Under the pieces are notes generated by a model. That model did no database searches. It was not told the DNA's origin and saw only the letters and a list, made by a program, of their open reading frames with translations. A stretch of 64,000 nt of DNA from Frondihabitans australicus (lineage in GTDB: Bacteria > Actinomycetota > Actinomycetes > Actinomycetales > Microbacteriaceae): contig NZ_RBKS01000001.1 of the NCBI RefSeq assembly GCF_003634555.1, positions 1,984,001-2,048,000 of the forward strand, given 5' to 3'. Positions within the stretch are counted from its first letter, which is position 1. Each line of letters starts with the position of its first letter. The position numbers were made by a program, and so were the translations under genes. Shown piece by piece: positions 6,533-14,938 of this stretch.

Positions 6533-8323
6533 GTGGTGGACGTCGAAGCCCTGGCCGTAACCGCGGTGGCCGCCGCGATCGCTCGTTGTTCGCATCTGTC
6601 GGGGCGCATCGACTCGAACGACAAGACACCGCTCACGGACGGCGCGATCGATCTGTACAAATCGCCCGACAGGAAGAAGAGCTCCCTCGTCGGACGCGTC
6701 CCGGTCCAGGTCAAGGGGCGTACAACGCCGAAGAAGATCAAGCTCAAGGCGAAGTCGGTCGGCTGGCCCATCGACCGCGACACGTTGGAGTTCATGCGAG
6801 CCGACGGTGGCGGGCTGTACTTCTACGTTCCGGTGTCCCCGGAGGGAAACGTTCGGGGCATCTTCTATGCCGCTCTCATGCCCTTCAAGATCCGCAGGTT
6901 GCTCGAATCCATGCCTGCCGAGCAAAAATCGCTGACCGTGCCCATGAGGAGACTCCCGGATGACGTAGCCGACATAGAACGTCTTGTTCACGTGGCCTTC
7001 GATGGCAAGAAGCAGATGAACCCGGTCAGTCTGAACGACGTTCTGCCGCAGCTCGAGAGCCTGACCGTGACGACCCTTACTCACATCAGCGGCTCCGAGC
7101 CCACCATCCTCAACCTGAGCGACACCGACTTCACCGTCGTCGGGAAGACGAAGAACGGCTCAGAGATCCCCGTCGACGTCGACCTGGCCTTCTATCCCGA
7201 GAAGCAGCAACAGTCCGTATCAGCTGCGTGCGGGGGCGTTGAGTTCGCCGCTGCCTCCGTAGAGCGAATTGACGACGAGACGAGCCGGATCGTTCTGTCT
7301 GCTGGCCTCTCGATTCGTGCCCGAAGGGTCGAGGACGGTCTGTCGACGAACATCGATCTGACGAGGGCCGGAACCCTCTTCGAGCAATTCGACGATGTCA
7401 CGTTCTTCCTGGCAGCAGCCGCGGGAGAGCCCCTCGTCATCAACGGGCACGAGTTGCCTCCGCTTCCGATAGCGCCCGCCGACAGGGGCGACCTCGTGAA
7501 GGTGCGGCACCTGCTCGCGAAGATGATGGCGGTGATCGAATCGTTCGACTTAGGGCGCGATCTCGGACGCTCGATCGACGTCGTGCCGGAGGAGCAACAG
7601 CATCTGCTGATGCTGCATCCCGCGTTGGTCGGCGGCAAGGAAGTCCGAGTCTCCACGGACGGCGTCGGGCGCCTGAATCTCTCCATCGGTCCGTTCCAGA
7701 TCGTCGTCCTCGTTTTCGATGGTGCCGATGCCGATCATCGTCAGATTGTCGACCCGTTCGCTCCCGAGCAGCGGAGCCGTCTCTACTTCCGCCAGACGTC
7801 CGAAGACGATGATCCCCTGACTGTTCGACGAGCCACCCTCTACGAGTCCCTGACCGCCGACGACCTTGGCAAGACGCTCAACCTCCACCTCGACGAGATC
7901 GTCGAGGCCTACGAGATGCTGGAAGACCGTCCAGTTGCCCTTGGGATGGCGAATCAGACTGCCCTCAACCTCCTGCTCGCCGCCGACAAGGTCACCTCAG
8001 CCGCTCATGCGGCCTATCTCCTGCGAGGTGCGAGCAATCTCACTGCCTGGCTCGTTCGTGAGGGCGATGGCGATCCCATCTACAGCGTCAACTCCTGGCA
8101 GGTGCAGCACCGGCTGGGCACCCTCGATGACGAGGACCGGCGATCGATCCGTCAGGAACGCCGACGTCATCGGAGCGACGGAGCGTTGGATCCCCTCGCG
8201 GAAGCGTGTCTGGCCATCCTGCTGGACGAGCGCGACGAATTGAACTCGATCCTTGACGACCTCTCCGAGGACGATCGAGCCAAGCTCCGAAGCTGGCCCA
8301 TCTGGGCTTTGCGCAACGACTGA
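6533..8323 (+). CDS. DUF4365-like nuclease-domain protein
   Basis: The roughly 596-residue protein begins with a restriction-like core. DGAIDLYK (about residue 40) supplies the acidic position and VPVQVKGR (about 58) the Q-x-K strand, matching the DUF4365 type of PD-(D/E)XK domain. The remaining 500 residues are a mixed beta-rich region with no family I recognise, and no membrane segment is visible. Tandem GTG codons at 6533 and 6536 are both possible starts. The gene is divergent from another PD-(D/E)XK-like gene across a 72-bp gap, so they probably share a regulatory region. A large nuclease-plus-effector layout is common in defence proteins, but this assignment is inference. Confidence 0.6.
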   Translation: MVDVEALAVTAVAAAIARCSHLSGRIDSNDKTPLTDGAIDLYKSPDRKKSSLVGRVPVQVKGRTTPKKIKLKAKSVGWPIDRDTLEFMRADGGGLYFYVPVSPEGNVRGIFYAALMPFKIRRLLESMPAEQKSLTVPMRRLPDDVADIERLVHVAFDGKKQMNPVSLNDVLPQLESLTVTTLTHISGSEPTILNLSDTDFTVVGKTKNGSEIPVDVDLAFYPEKQQQSVSAACGGVEFAAASVERIDDETSRIVLSAGLSIRARRVEDGLSTNIDLTRAGTLFEQFDDVTFFLAAAAGEPLVINGHELPPLPIAPADRGDLVKVRHLLAKMMAVIESFDLGRDLGRSIDVVPEEQQHLLMLHPALVGGKEVRVSTDGVGRLNLSIGPFQIVVLVFDGADADHRQIVDPFAPEQRSRLYFRQTSEDDDPLTVRRATLYESLTADDLGKTLNLHLDEIVEAYEMLEDRPVALGMANQTALNLLLAADKVTSAAHAAYLLRGASNLTAWLVREGDGDPIYSVNSWQVQHRLGTLDDEDRRSIRQERRRHRSDGALDPLAEACLAILLDERDELNSILDDLSEDDRAKLRSWPIWALRND

Positions 8324-8507
8324 TACCGAGTCATCAACCCATTGGGTGAGTGCAACACACATGTCCTCATGCTCAAAGATGGGACCTCGCTCAGATCATC
8401 GGCCGCTTGCAGCCATCCACGCCCCGTAGTCGGGAAGCGCGGTGGCAAGCGGCCACCTCAGTAAGTAGCCGAGGTCCTGGTGGGAATATTTTTGAGCCCC
8501 GTTTGCG

Positions 8508-8519
8508 CTCATAAACGAG
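8508..8519. promoter_or_regulatory. Putative operator upstream of MPE operon, copy A
   Basis: CTCATAAACGAG followed by CAAAAG lies 66 bp before the start codon at 8586. A near-identical block lies at 21688-21699 upstream of the paralogous operon. The inverted CTC/GAG ends suggest a dimeric regulator, possibly the MbcA/ParS-like first gene product. Confidence 0.4.
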
Positions 8520-8585
8520 CAAAAGGCCTGATAAGAGGCCGGTTAGCAGGTTGCGGACCGGGCCCTCGCCCGGGATCCTTAGAGA

Positions 8586-9236
8586 ATGAACGACATCACT
8601 CAAGGCCCGCCAAGCCAGACGAACAACGATTCCTTCACCGCCGTTCGTCGCCTTGCCGCCGCAGTGTCTCGACTCGATGCTGACAGCGCTTGGCTCGTCG
8701 ACGCTCTCACAGAGCACCTCGAGTCGATGCGGCCTGTCGACCGGAGCGTCTCTCGCGCCGAGCGCCGCGCTCTCCTCGTCGCTGCAGGAGCACTAACTCC
8801 CGAAGACTTTGACGAGGCTCAACGAAGAGTCGAACGAGGTGATCTTCACCTTCGTATGGCCGAGACGTGGCTCGATGCGGCGTGCGCGACGGCATCGCTC
8901 GACAGTACGAAGGGTTTCCTCGCGATCAATGACGATGAACTGGTGCGCCGCGTCGATCGCGGCGAGCTCGTGGCAGTTGAGCTGGCTGGTCGGCTCCGGT
9001 TCCCGACCTGGCAATTCGACGCCGCGAACCGTCCGAGCAAGGTCCTCAAGGGCCTGCCGGACGTCATCGCCGCTCTCACCATGAACGGAGACGGCTGGCG
9101 GAGTGACGCGGCATTCATGAAGAGCCCGAAGCGTTCACTCCGACGCGAAGGAGCTACTGCACCCGTCGAGTGGCTGCGTCACGGAGGCGACGTCGCGGCA
9201 GTCATCTCGTCAATCGAAAGCTCCGGAGCATTATGA
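8586..9236 (+). CDS. MbcA/ParS-like regulator/antitoxin of MPE operon A
   Basis: The 216-residue protein has an N-terminal helical region (1-85), an AlpA/excisionase-like HTH at about 112-145 (FLAINDDELVRRVDRGEL, then GRLRFPTWQF) and a C-terminal DUF2384-like segment (GLPDVIAAL, then APVEWLRHGGD). It is the first gene of a four-gene operon and overlaps the next by ATGA. The relative at 21832-22484 has the same order of segments but is frameshifted. Autoregulation through the conserved upstream motif is likely by analogy with toxin-antitoxin operons. No recognised RES toxin is present; the partner may be one of the downstream genes. Confidence 0.65.
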   Translation: MNDITQGPPSQTNNDSFTAVRRLAAAVSRLDADSAWLVDALTEHLESMRPVDRSVSRAERRALLVAAGALTPEDFDEAQRRVERGDLHLRMAETWLDAACATASLDSTKGFLAINDDELVRRVDRGELVAVELAGRLRFPTWQFDAANRPSKVLKGLPDVIAALTMNGDGWRSDAAFMKSPKRSLRREGATAPVEWLRHGGDVAAVISSIESSGAL

Positions 9237-9490
9237 CGACGCGGTACGGCCATGATGCCATCGGGCCCTACCCGCCGGGATCGATCGAGTTCGAGGCGAC
9301 GCTCGGCGAAGAGACTGCGCGACGCCTCGCGAACCGGCTCGCGAGAGAGCCGGGCAGCACCATCAAGCCGTGGTCCGACATGAGCCAGGACGAGCGAAGC
9401 GAATCCGTTCAAGCGGTGCTCATCGTGCGGTACGCGCTCGCCGAAGCATGGCCCCACGTTGTCGCGAGGACCAGGCACACCCGGGGCTGA
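9233..9490 (+). CDS. Small conserved protein of MPE operon A
   Basis: The 85-residue protein overlaps the previous stop codon by ATGA, implying translational coupling. It has a helical C-terminal half with the pattern W-x2-M/L-x3-E-x-E-x5-VL, also seen in the equivalent gene at 22481-22741 (GWEALPNAEQENL). No known function. Confidence 0.6.
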   Translation: MTTRYGHDAIGPYPPGSIEFEATLGEETARRLANRLAREPGSTIKPWSDMSQDERSESVQAVLIVRYALAEAWPHVVARTRHTRG

Positions 9491-9555
9491 ACTCAAGACA
9501 GCACGCCGACTCCGATACACCAATCCGCAACCCGCCCACAAGCTTCTGGAGCGAC

Positions 9556-10461
9556 TTGAACATCTCCACCCTCATCAACCTCACGCTCATGCCGGAACGC
9601 CGCGCTCGCGAGCTCCTCGAGATGAACCGACTCTCGCTGACTCCCACCGCAGACCAGGCACGACTAGAAGGCGCGATCATCGATCGATTTCCCTCACTCG
9701 CCTCCGGCCACACGCCCGGCAGCGTCGAACGGGCGATCGAGTACATCGAACCGTACGAGCGACTACTCGTCGTCCACCCGGGTCCCGACCTGAACATCAG
9801 GAGTCTTGCCTGGCACGTCGTCCCGTCCTTCATAGATGGCGGACTCGCGAACGGCATCCCTGCCCTGCGTCACGGTCCGGGCAATCGCGGCGTGGTGCTC
9901 TATCAGGAGGGCATCGACGCCGCCGTGGTCCTCGCGGGAGTGTCCGAAAGTGATTGGTTGGAGGCGGTTCAGAGCTTCGCGGACCCCGACGACGACGTCC
10001 AGTACGTGTCGGGCGGACAAGTGACTCCCGAGGAAGCGGCAGCGATTTCCGCGGACCGGGCCCACGAAACGCCGTACGGAAGCATCCTCGCCCGGCGAAT
10101 CGGAGCCCTCTACGCGCTCCCCCACGTCGGCATCGAGCTGTACTTCAGGACACCAGGACGCGTGCTCGAGATCACGCAACAGGAGCGCGATGCACACGCG
10201 ACTCGATACTTCATAAACACCCTTGAGCGTGCCGGCCTCGAACTCATCGACGACGAGTCCAACGCCGATCACCTCACGTTTCTGCCGCGCACGACGGCAA
10301 CAGGATGGCTGCACCGAAGGGCGAAGCGCACGGGTCGCATTCGAACCAAGGACGACGCGCCCCTGCTTGTTCGCTTGTCGCACCGGCCCGTTTCATTCCC
10401 CGATGTGCGGACAAGTCCCATCAAGGCGCCCGGCGACAGCCACCCGCAACTCACGGCGTGA
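9556..10461 (+). CDS. Hypothetical protein of MPE operon A
   Basis: The roughly 301-residue soluble protein is not recognised. TTG 9556 is taken as start because TGGAG lies 4-5 bases upstream; ATG 9589 (MPERRAR) lacks a binding site. Segments such as ERLLVVHPGPDLNIRS and GNRGVVLYQEGIDAAVVLAG look like beta-alpha units. It overlaps the metallophosphoesterase gene by GTGA and has no equivalent in copy B, where three other small genes occupy this place. It could be an effector paired with the phosphoesterase; this is speculation from position. Confidence 0.55.
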   Translation: MNISTLINLTLMPERRARELLEMNRLSLTPTADQARLEGAIIDRFPSLASGHTPGSVERAIEYIEPYERLLVVHPGPDLNIRSLAWHVVPSFIDGGLANGIPALRHGPGNRGVVLYQEGIDAAVVLAGVSESDWLEAVQSFADPDDDVQYVSGGQVTPEEAAAISADRAHETPYGSILARRIGALYALPHVGIELYFRTPGRVLEITQQERDAHATRYFINTLERAGLELIDDESNADHLTFLPRTTATGWLHRRAKRTGRIRTKDDAPLLVRLSHRPVSFPDVRTSPIKAPGDSHPQLTA

Positions 10462-11345
10462 AGCCTGACCGGCACGTGCTCGTCGACGACCGCATCGGCC
10501 TCCTCGGCGACCCGCACGCAGACTTCCAATGGACGAAACTTGCCATCCGCAACCTCGACCGAGCCGGCATCCGACAGATTCACGTCCTCGGCGACTTCGG
10601 CTTCCTCTCCAACGGCAACCCCTACGAACGCGAGCGACTCAGGCAACTCAACAACGCGCTCCTCGCCCGCAACCAGTACGTGTTCATCACCGGCGGGAAC
10701 CACGAGGGCTACCCCACCTTGCACCGGATGCGCCAACCAGACGCTCACGGCTACCGGCGCCTCGAACGTCGGATCATCTGGCTGCCCCGAGGATGGCGCG
10801 GACGAACAGAGTCGGGGAGCGTCCTGGGGAGCCTGGGCGGCGCGAACAGCATCAATGGAGGCAGCCGCAAGTCCATCGGCGGCCACATCGGCGAGTGGCA
10901 CGCCGAGGAACAGATCACAGAAGAAGACCTCAGCGCTCTCGGGACCGAGCGCGTCGACGTGCTTCTCGGCCACGATGCTCCGATCACGGCTGCCCTCGAC
11001 CGACACATCGCGAAGAATCGGCACTTCTGGACCGAGAAGGGGTTTGCTTACGCCCGGGCGGGGCAGGCCATGTTCCACCGAGGCGTGGAACAAGTGCGAC
11101 CGAAGCTCGTCGTCTCGGGGCACTACCACCGGCACCTCGACACGACGGGGTTACTACAACCTGCTGGCCAAGAACCGTTCGGGATACGGAGCGTGATCCT
11201 CGATCGCAATCGCACCGCCCGCAGCGTCGGAATCCTTCAACCCGACTCGCTCACCCTCGACGTGCCGGAGAAGCTCAGCCCGGGGCTGCGACGGGAGCGC
11301 GACGCGGCGACGCGATGGAAGCGGCGACGGCGTTTAGCTTCATGA
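10458..11345 (+). CDS. Calcineurin-like metallophosphoesterase
   Basis: The 295-residue protein carries the metal-binding motifs of the calcineurin-like phosphoesterase fold in order: GDPHAD (about residue 15), HVLGDFG, GGNHEGY, LGHDAP and GHYHRH (about 220). It should bind two metal ions and hydrolyse phosphoesters, possibly of nucleotides or nucleic acid; the substrate is unknown. GTG 10458 overlaps the upstream stop by GTGA. It ends the four-gene operon. A degenerate, frameshifted relative ends the paralogous operon at 23942-24954, with several metal ligands replaced. Confidence 0.82.
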   Translation: MKPDRHVLVDDRIGLLGDPHADFQWTKLAIRNLDRAGIRQIHVLGDFGFLSNGNPYERERLRQLNNALLARNQYVFITGGNHEGYPTLHRMRQPDAHGYRRLERRIIWLPRGWRGRTESGSVLGSLGGANSINGGSRKSIGGHIGEWHAEEQITEEDLSALGTERVDVLLGHDAPITAALDRHIAKNRHFWTEKGFAYARAGQAMFHRGVEQVRPKLVVSGHYHRHLDTTGLLQPAGQEPFGIRSVILDRNRTARSVGILQPDSLTLDVPEKLSPGLRRERDAATRWKRRRRLAS

Positions 11346-11383
11346 GCTCACCGAGGGTGGGACAGAGCGCCGAATACACGAAC

Positions 11384-11413
11384 GTGCACAAACTCGTCGC
11401 AGAGTTCGTGCAC
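11384..11413. terminator. Hairpin after MPE operon A
   Basis: Twelve-base arms GTGCACAAACTC (11384-11395) and GAGTTCGTGCAC (11402-11413) pair with one mismatch around 6 bases. There is no T-run, so it may be a structural or operator element rather than a terminator. The rest of 11346-11670 contains no gene I can support; GTGCAC recurs once, at 11547-11552. Confidence 0.4.
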
Positions 11414-11670
11414 TGAACCCGAAGCGCCGTTTGGCCCGACATTGCAACGATGCGGGCCGAGGCCGCTTCGACCTCGTGCACAACCTCGCGACGTCAACAC
11501 AAGACTTCGATGCACCCGCGCGCGGCATGATTTCGCACATCCGGGCAAAGGAGTGCACCTTCATGCACATTCTCCCGAGAGATCCGGAGGGCACTTAAGT
11601 TATAGAGCCTGCAGTACGCGGTACTGCGGTACGCACCCGACGGCTAATGAACCGTCCCTGGGACCGTCAT

Positions 11671-12900
11671 CTAGACCCGGTCGAGAACCCACGCCCAGCT
11701 TTCGAGATGCACGTATAGACCTTCCGCCCGCCGTGCGACTGCCCGCGGCAGGGCGAGGTCTGGCAAAAGTTGTGAATAGTCGCGAAAGTCTTGTCGCAGT
11801 CGCATAGACGCTTCACCAGTCGCCAGAGGGGTCCACTCCGCGATTTCGGCAGAACGAACTCGCACGGAGTGACGCATGAGCTCGTGATAGTCGAGAGCCA
11901 TCGGCGATCGGCCCTTGCAATCCGGGCAGAGGCATTCGACTAGTTCGGGCGCTTGGTCCCAGATCGCGCCAGCGATGTCAACACCGATATACCGATGGAG
12001 TCGAGGAACGTAGAAGCGAGCGGGCGGTGCCCCGGAGGTCGGAAGCTCGATGTAGTCGCGTTGCTCTCCGTATCCAACGCCGTGAGATGACCCTTCGAGG
12101 CCATACCGATGTAGCAGAACGGAGAAGAATCCTCCATACAGAGCAAAGATGCGCTGTCCGCGCGTGGATGCGGCGTGGATCGCCCGCCCGTAGGTCAGGA
12201 GCTCTCCTCGACCCGCCGTCGAGGCATCGAGCTCGTCGAGATGGGACACCCAACCGGCGAGTTCGTGCTCAGGCGTAACTCGGAGTAGCTGATCCCAAGC
12301 GGCAGCTGACTCACCCGCAATCACACGACGCAACCGCAAATCATTTGGTCCTGCGGCGAGACGAACGGATGCCTCCCATATGCGGTCCCCCACCGTCCGC
12401 CACGGATCCTCAAGGCCGTCGACCATCAAATAAGGCGGCATGATCCACGCAGGTGCCTGGGCGTCTTCGATCTTGATGTCGTCGTCCGGCAGTCGTTTGG
12501 CGTATTTGTCAAACACCTTCATGCGGACATCTTCGAAGTCCACATTGAACCGCAGCCAACCCTCTGCGACTTTGGCGACAAGGGCTTCATCGAAGTCAGC
12601 CGGGCGAAGCTCCCGTGAGCCGCTCTCGCTCACGTACTGATCCAGCCCCAACACCTGCGCGAGCAGGAAATGAGACTTCTTCCAAGCAAACCCACTGTTT
12701 TGAAACAAGGGAAACCGCGAGTCGATGGCATAAGGCTCATTCGATCGCGCAGAAAGGGAAAGAACGAATCCCTTTGTACCCTCGGCCTGGAATGCCGCAA
12801 TTGTCCCGGGCACAATCAATCCATCGAAATATCCAGTGAGACTGCGAGCAGTCTCCTGGTCCGTAGAACCGTAGCTCAGAAAATGCCGGAACTTAGCCAT
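11671..12900 (-). CDS. Putative TGT-like protein with CxCxxC cluster, last gene of four-gene operon
   Basis: The 409-residue protein is not firmly recognised. Near residue 325 it has ECLCPDC followed 16 residues later by H in ELMRHSVRVRSAE. This resembles the zinc site (CxCxxC then His, then R/E) at the end of the TIM barrel of tRNA-guanine transglycosylases and their DNA-modifying DpdA relatives. Glycine-rich barrel-like segments precede it (LYGGFFSVLL, GSSHGVGYGE). It is last in a tightly overlapping operon (8-nt overlap with the nuclease gene). Base exchange in nucleic acid is a working hypothesis. It could instead be an unrelated zinc protein. Confidence 0.45.
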   Translation of the reverse strand: MAKFRHFLSYGSTDQETARSLTGYFDGLIVPGTIAAFQAEGTKGFVLSLSARSNEPYAIDSRFPLFQNSGFAWKKSHFLLAQVLGLDQYVSESGSRELRPADFDEALVAKVAEGWLRFNVDFEDVRMKVFDKYAKRLPDDDIKIEDAQAPAWIMPPYLMVDGLEDPWRTVGDRIWEASVRLAAGPNDLRLRRVIAGESAAAWDQLLRVTPEHELAGWVSHLDELDASTAGRGELLTYGRAIHAASTRGQRIFALYGGFFSVLLHRYGLEGSSHGVGYGEQRDYIELPTSGAPPARFYVPRLHRYIGVDIAGAIWDQAPELVECLCPDCKGRSPMALDYHELMRHSVRVRSAEIAEWTPLATGEASMRLRQDFRDYSQLLPDLALPRAVARRAEGLYVHLESWAWVLDRV

Positions 12901-13345
12901 GCCTGCGCACCCGCTCTCGCATTTTCTCGGTCACGCGGCGACGCGGGATCGAACTAGGACAAGGCGCAGCGGGCTGGCAGACGATAGCAAACGAAGCGTC
13001 AGTCCGCACGAGAACACCAACTCCACAACGGGACGCTTCTTCGAGATTTCGGCGCCGGGGCATTGCGTCAAGCACTATCCAAGAACGATCGTATAGCCGC
13101 GTGTTGTAGAACGCTTGTTCCAACGCTCGACCAAAACTGCCTAGCTTGAGCTCGAACGCCGATAACGTTCCTGATCGTGTCAGAATTGAGACGTCGACTC
13201 GACGCCCGTTTATAGCTAGCTCTTCGATGACGACACTGTCATCCCGGACCCAACGTCGCCCCGAGAGCCAGTCGAGGAGAGGTTGGAGAAGAACCCTTTC
13301 TCCAGAGTCGGTTGCAGCAGGAAGCGGCGAAATGATTCGTGTCAC
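12893..13345 (-). CDS. PD-(D/E)XK nuclease-like protein
   Basis: The 150-residue protein has a classical restriction-like core: RRVDVSILT (Asp), then LSAFELKLGSFGRALEQA (E-x-K followed by a helix with Gln), then a WIVLDAM strand, about residues 50-105. GTG 13345 overlaps the upstream stop codon by GTGA, which fixes the start. No DNA-recognition domain is visible, so targeting would depend on partners. It lies between a membrane protein and the TGT-like protein in the operon. Confidence 0.7.
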   Translation of the reverse strand: MTRIISPLPAATDSGERVLLQPLLDWLSGRRWVRDDSVVIEELAINGRRVDVSILTRSGTLSAFELKLGSFGRALEQAFYNTRLYDRSWIVLDAMPRRRNLEEASRCGVGVLVRTDASFAIVCQPAAPCPSSIPRRRVTEKMRERVRRHG

Positions 13346-13923
13346 GGGGCCACTCCCGCGCTCGATGTCTCTACAGCTTTCTGGATCGAGCTTTCGAGCC
13401 AAGCGAACGTGAGCACGCCAACGACACACGCTAGGAAGACGAGGACGGCCGCACCTGCCACAATTCCCCAAAGAACCTTAAGGTCAAAAGACAAGAAGTA
13501 TAAAGCCGTTGCAGCCACGACCAAGGCCGTGAATGTAAAGGCACCGTTCCGGATCCAGGAGCAAACAGCCAGCATGCGGTGGAACCGCGCCTCGATTACG
13601 CTCCTCATTCGAAGGATGGCCACACCCTTCTTCGCCGACTGCCCGAGTGCTCCCGGATCTTGGAACGCGGTTGCAGGGTCGAACGGGGCCGTCGACGTCG
13701 GATATAGGCGATCGATATCATCCCGCAACTTCTGAAAAGTCTCTCTCGCGCGCTCCTCCAGTCCGGCGTATGCGATGTCGACTCGCGACCGTAGTCGCTG
13801 GTCGGTGTTGCTTCGAAGACTGATTGAAGCCCACACGGCGACGACGCTCACAAATGCCACACCTCCTCCGAGACCGAGTCCCCACTCCGGGCTCGGGGAA
13901 CTTCCCCCAAAGATCCCCATCAT
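13342..13923 (-). CDS. Three-TM membrane protein of four-gene operon
   Basis: The 193-residue protein has a hydrophobic helix near the N-terminus (about 15-36), a charged, probably helical stretch (45-120) and two closely spaced membrane helices (about 127-147 and 152-175). It starts at ATG 13923, overlapping the upstream stop by ATGA. A membrane-anchored partner coexpressed with a nuclease is typical of effector layouts in phage defence. No family is recognised. Confidence 0.65.
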   Translation of the reverse strand: MMGIFGGSSPSPEWGLGLGGGVAFVSVVAVWASISLRSNTDQRLRSRVDIAYAGLEERARETFQKLRDDIDRLYPTSTAPFDPATAFQDPGALGQSAKKGVAILRMRSVIEARFHRMLAVCSWIRNGAFTFTALVVAATALYFLSFDLKVLWGIVAGAAVLVFLACVVGVLTFAWLESSIQKAVETSSAGVAP

Positions 13924-14468
13924 GAATCGTGGCCCAGAATCTCCTCGCGGATCAGCGACTTGGTCGTGAATTCCTCGTACCTCTGATACACGTACCTAAC
14001 AAGTTGGCGGAGCGGCAGCGTCGCGAATCGCGATTTGAATGACTTGAGCTCCTTCAACGCGTCCGGCTTCATCTCATTTTCCAGAGCGGCGAAGTATCGC
14101 CAACCGCGCTCGGTGAGTTCAAAATCTCGAGTGGTGTACGGGTAGTTCTGGTCGGGTGCCTTCCCGAGCACTTCTCGCTCTTCCCACGTGTCCATGTCAT
14201 CGGGTGCGAACTTGGCGGAGTCCTTGACAATGCCGGCGGCCGCGAGAGTCTCGACCGCGTCGTAGACCTTCCGAGAGAAGGGCCCAAAGTTGTAAGCCAC
14301 GAAGCCGGCGTCCTCGTCGAGCCAATCCCGGCTATGCGTTTCCTTTTCAAGGAGAAAGATGAGCTTCTCCAAGCGAGTGACACCTTGGATCCGCGCCTTG
14401 CCGCCGGGCTCTACTCCCGCTCCCAGCAAGAGGACGATGGCGTCGTCGATCTCGATTGGATTCGTCAT
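13920..14468 (-). CDS. YwgA/Panacea-like winged-helix protein, first gene of four-gene operon
   Basis: The 182-residue protein resembles YwgA and DUF4065/Panacea-type domains: RLEKLIFLLEKE (about 33-44), AYNFGPFSRKVYDAVETL (55-72) and a wing-like FELTERGWRYF segment (about 117-127). Panacea domains neutralise diverse toxins or act as proteolytic adaptors. Here it could be the regulator or antitoxin that keeps the downstream genes safe. The ATG at 14468 is the first in the frame. The four genes run 14468 to 11671 with overlaps of 4, 4 and 8 nt, so they are translated as a unit. Confidence 0.6.
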   Translation of the reverse strand: MTNPIEIDDAIVLLLGAGVEPGGKARIQGVTRLEKLIFLLEKETHSRDWLDEDAGFVAYNFGPFSRKVYDAVETLAAAGIVKDSAKFAPDDMDTWEEREVLGKAPDQNYPYTTRDFELTERGWRYFAALENEMKPDALKELKSFKSRFATLPLRQLVRYVYQRYEEFTTKSLIREEILGHDS

Positions 14469-14839
14469 GGCCCGCTCCAGCTACGTTCAAGCTTTCTCTA
14501 GATCCTATCTGGAGCCGACGACGTCGTAGATTGATCAAGCCCGCGGCTCGTACAGATCGTTACCCGAGGGACACGTCCGCCGGCCGTCTGGGCGCGCTTC
14601 GCGAAGACTGGGCCGCTCTAGCTTCGGAGCCGCCGCGACGCAGGGTCGACATCCACGCACACCTGGTGGGCTCATCGTTTTGCCGGCTCGCCAGGAACAT
14701 CGCAGGGATGCTGCAGACTGGGGTGCCGCCGGCCACCTCGCGACGCGTGCACCATGACGAGCTGCTCGCACCCCGGCGCAGGTGCACGCAGATGCTCCGT
14801 TACCGCCTGGTTACTGGCGCGCGCCTCCCGAGCAACGAG

Positions 14840-14881
14840 AAGAGCCCTGGATCCCCGTCAATACGGGGACCCAGGGCTCTT
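14840..14881 (-). terminator. tRNA-type terminator at attachment site
   Basis: Nineteen-base arms (14840-14858 and 14863-14881) pair with a single mismatch; the stem contains AGAGCCCTGG and CCAGGGCTCT. It follows the tRNA 3' end on the minus strand directly, as terminators of single actinobacterial tRNA genes do. Confidence 0.7.
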
Positions 14882-14886
14882 CATCA

Positions 14887-14913
14887 TGGCGGTACCGGTG
14901 GGATTTGAACCCA
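14887..14913 (-). other. tRNA 3'-end fragment, candidate att site of the mobile element
   Basis: Read on the minus strand, these 27 bases give a T-arm (GTTCAAATC flanked by GGG/CCC), an acceptor 3' strand CGGTACC, discriminator G and CCA. The upstream sequence does not fold as the rest of a tRNA, so this is a partial copy. Tyrosine integrases often insert at the 3' end of tRNA genes, and an integrase gene lies 0.7 kb away. The original terminator on its left suggests host-side DNA to the left and element to the right. The tRNA identity cannot be read from the 3' end alone. Confidence 0.6.
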
Positions 14914-14938
14914 TTGCAACTCTCGCTACACGGCTTGC

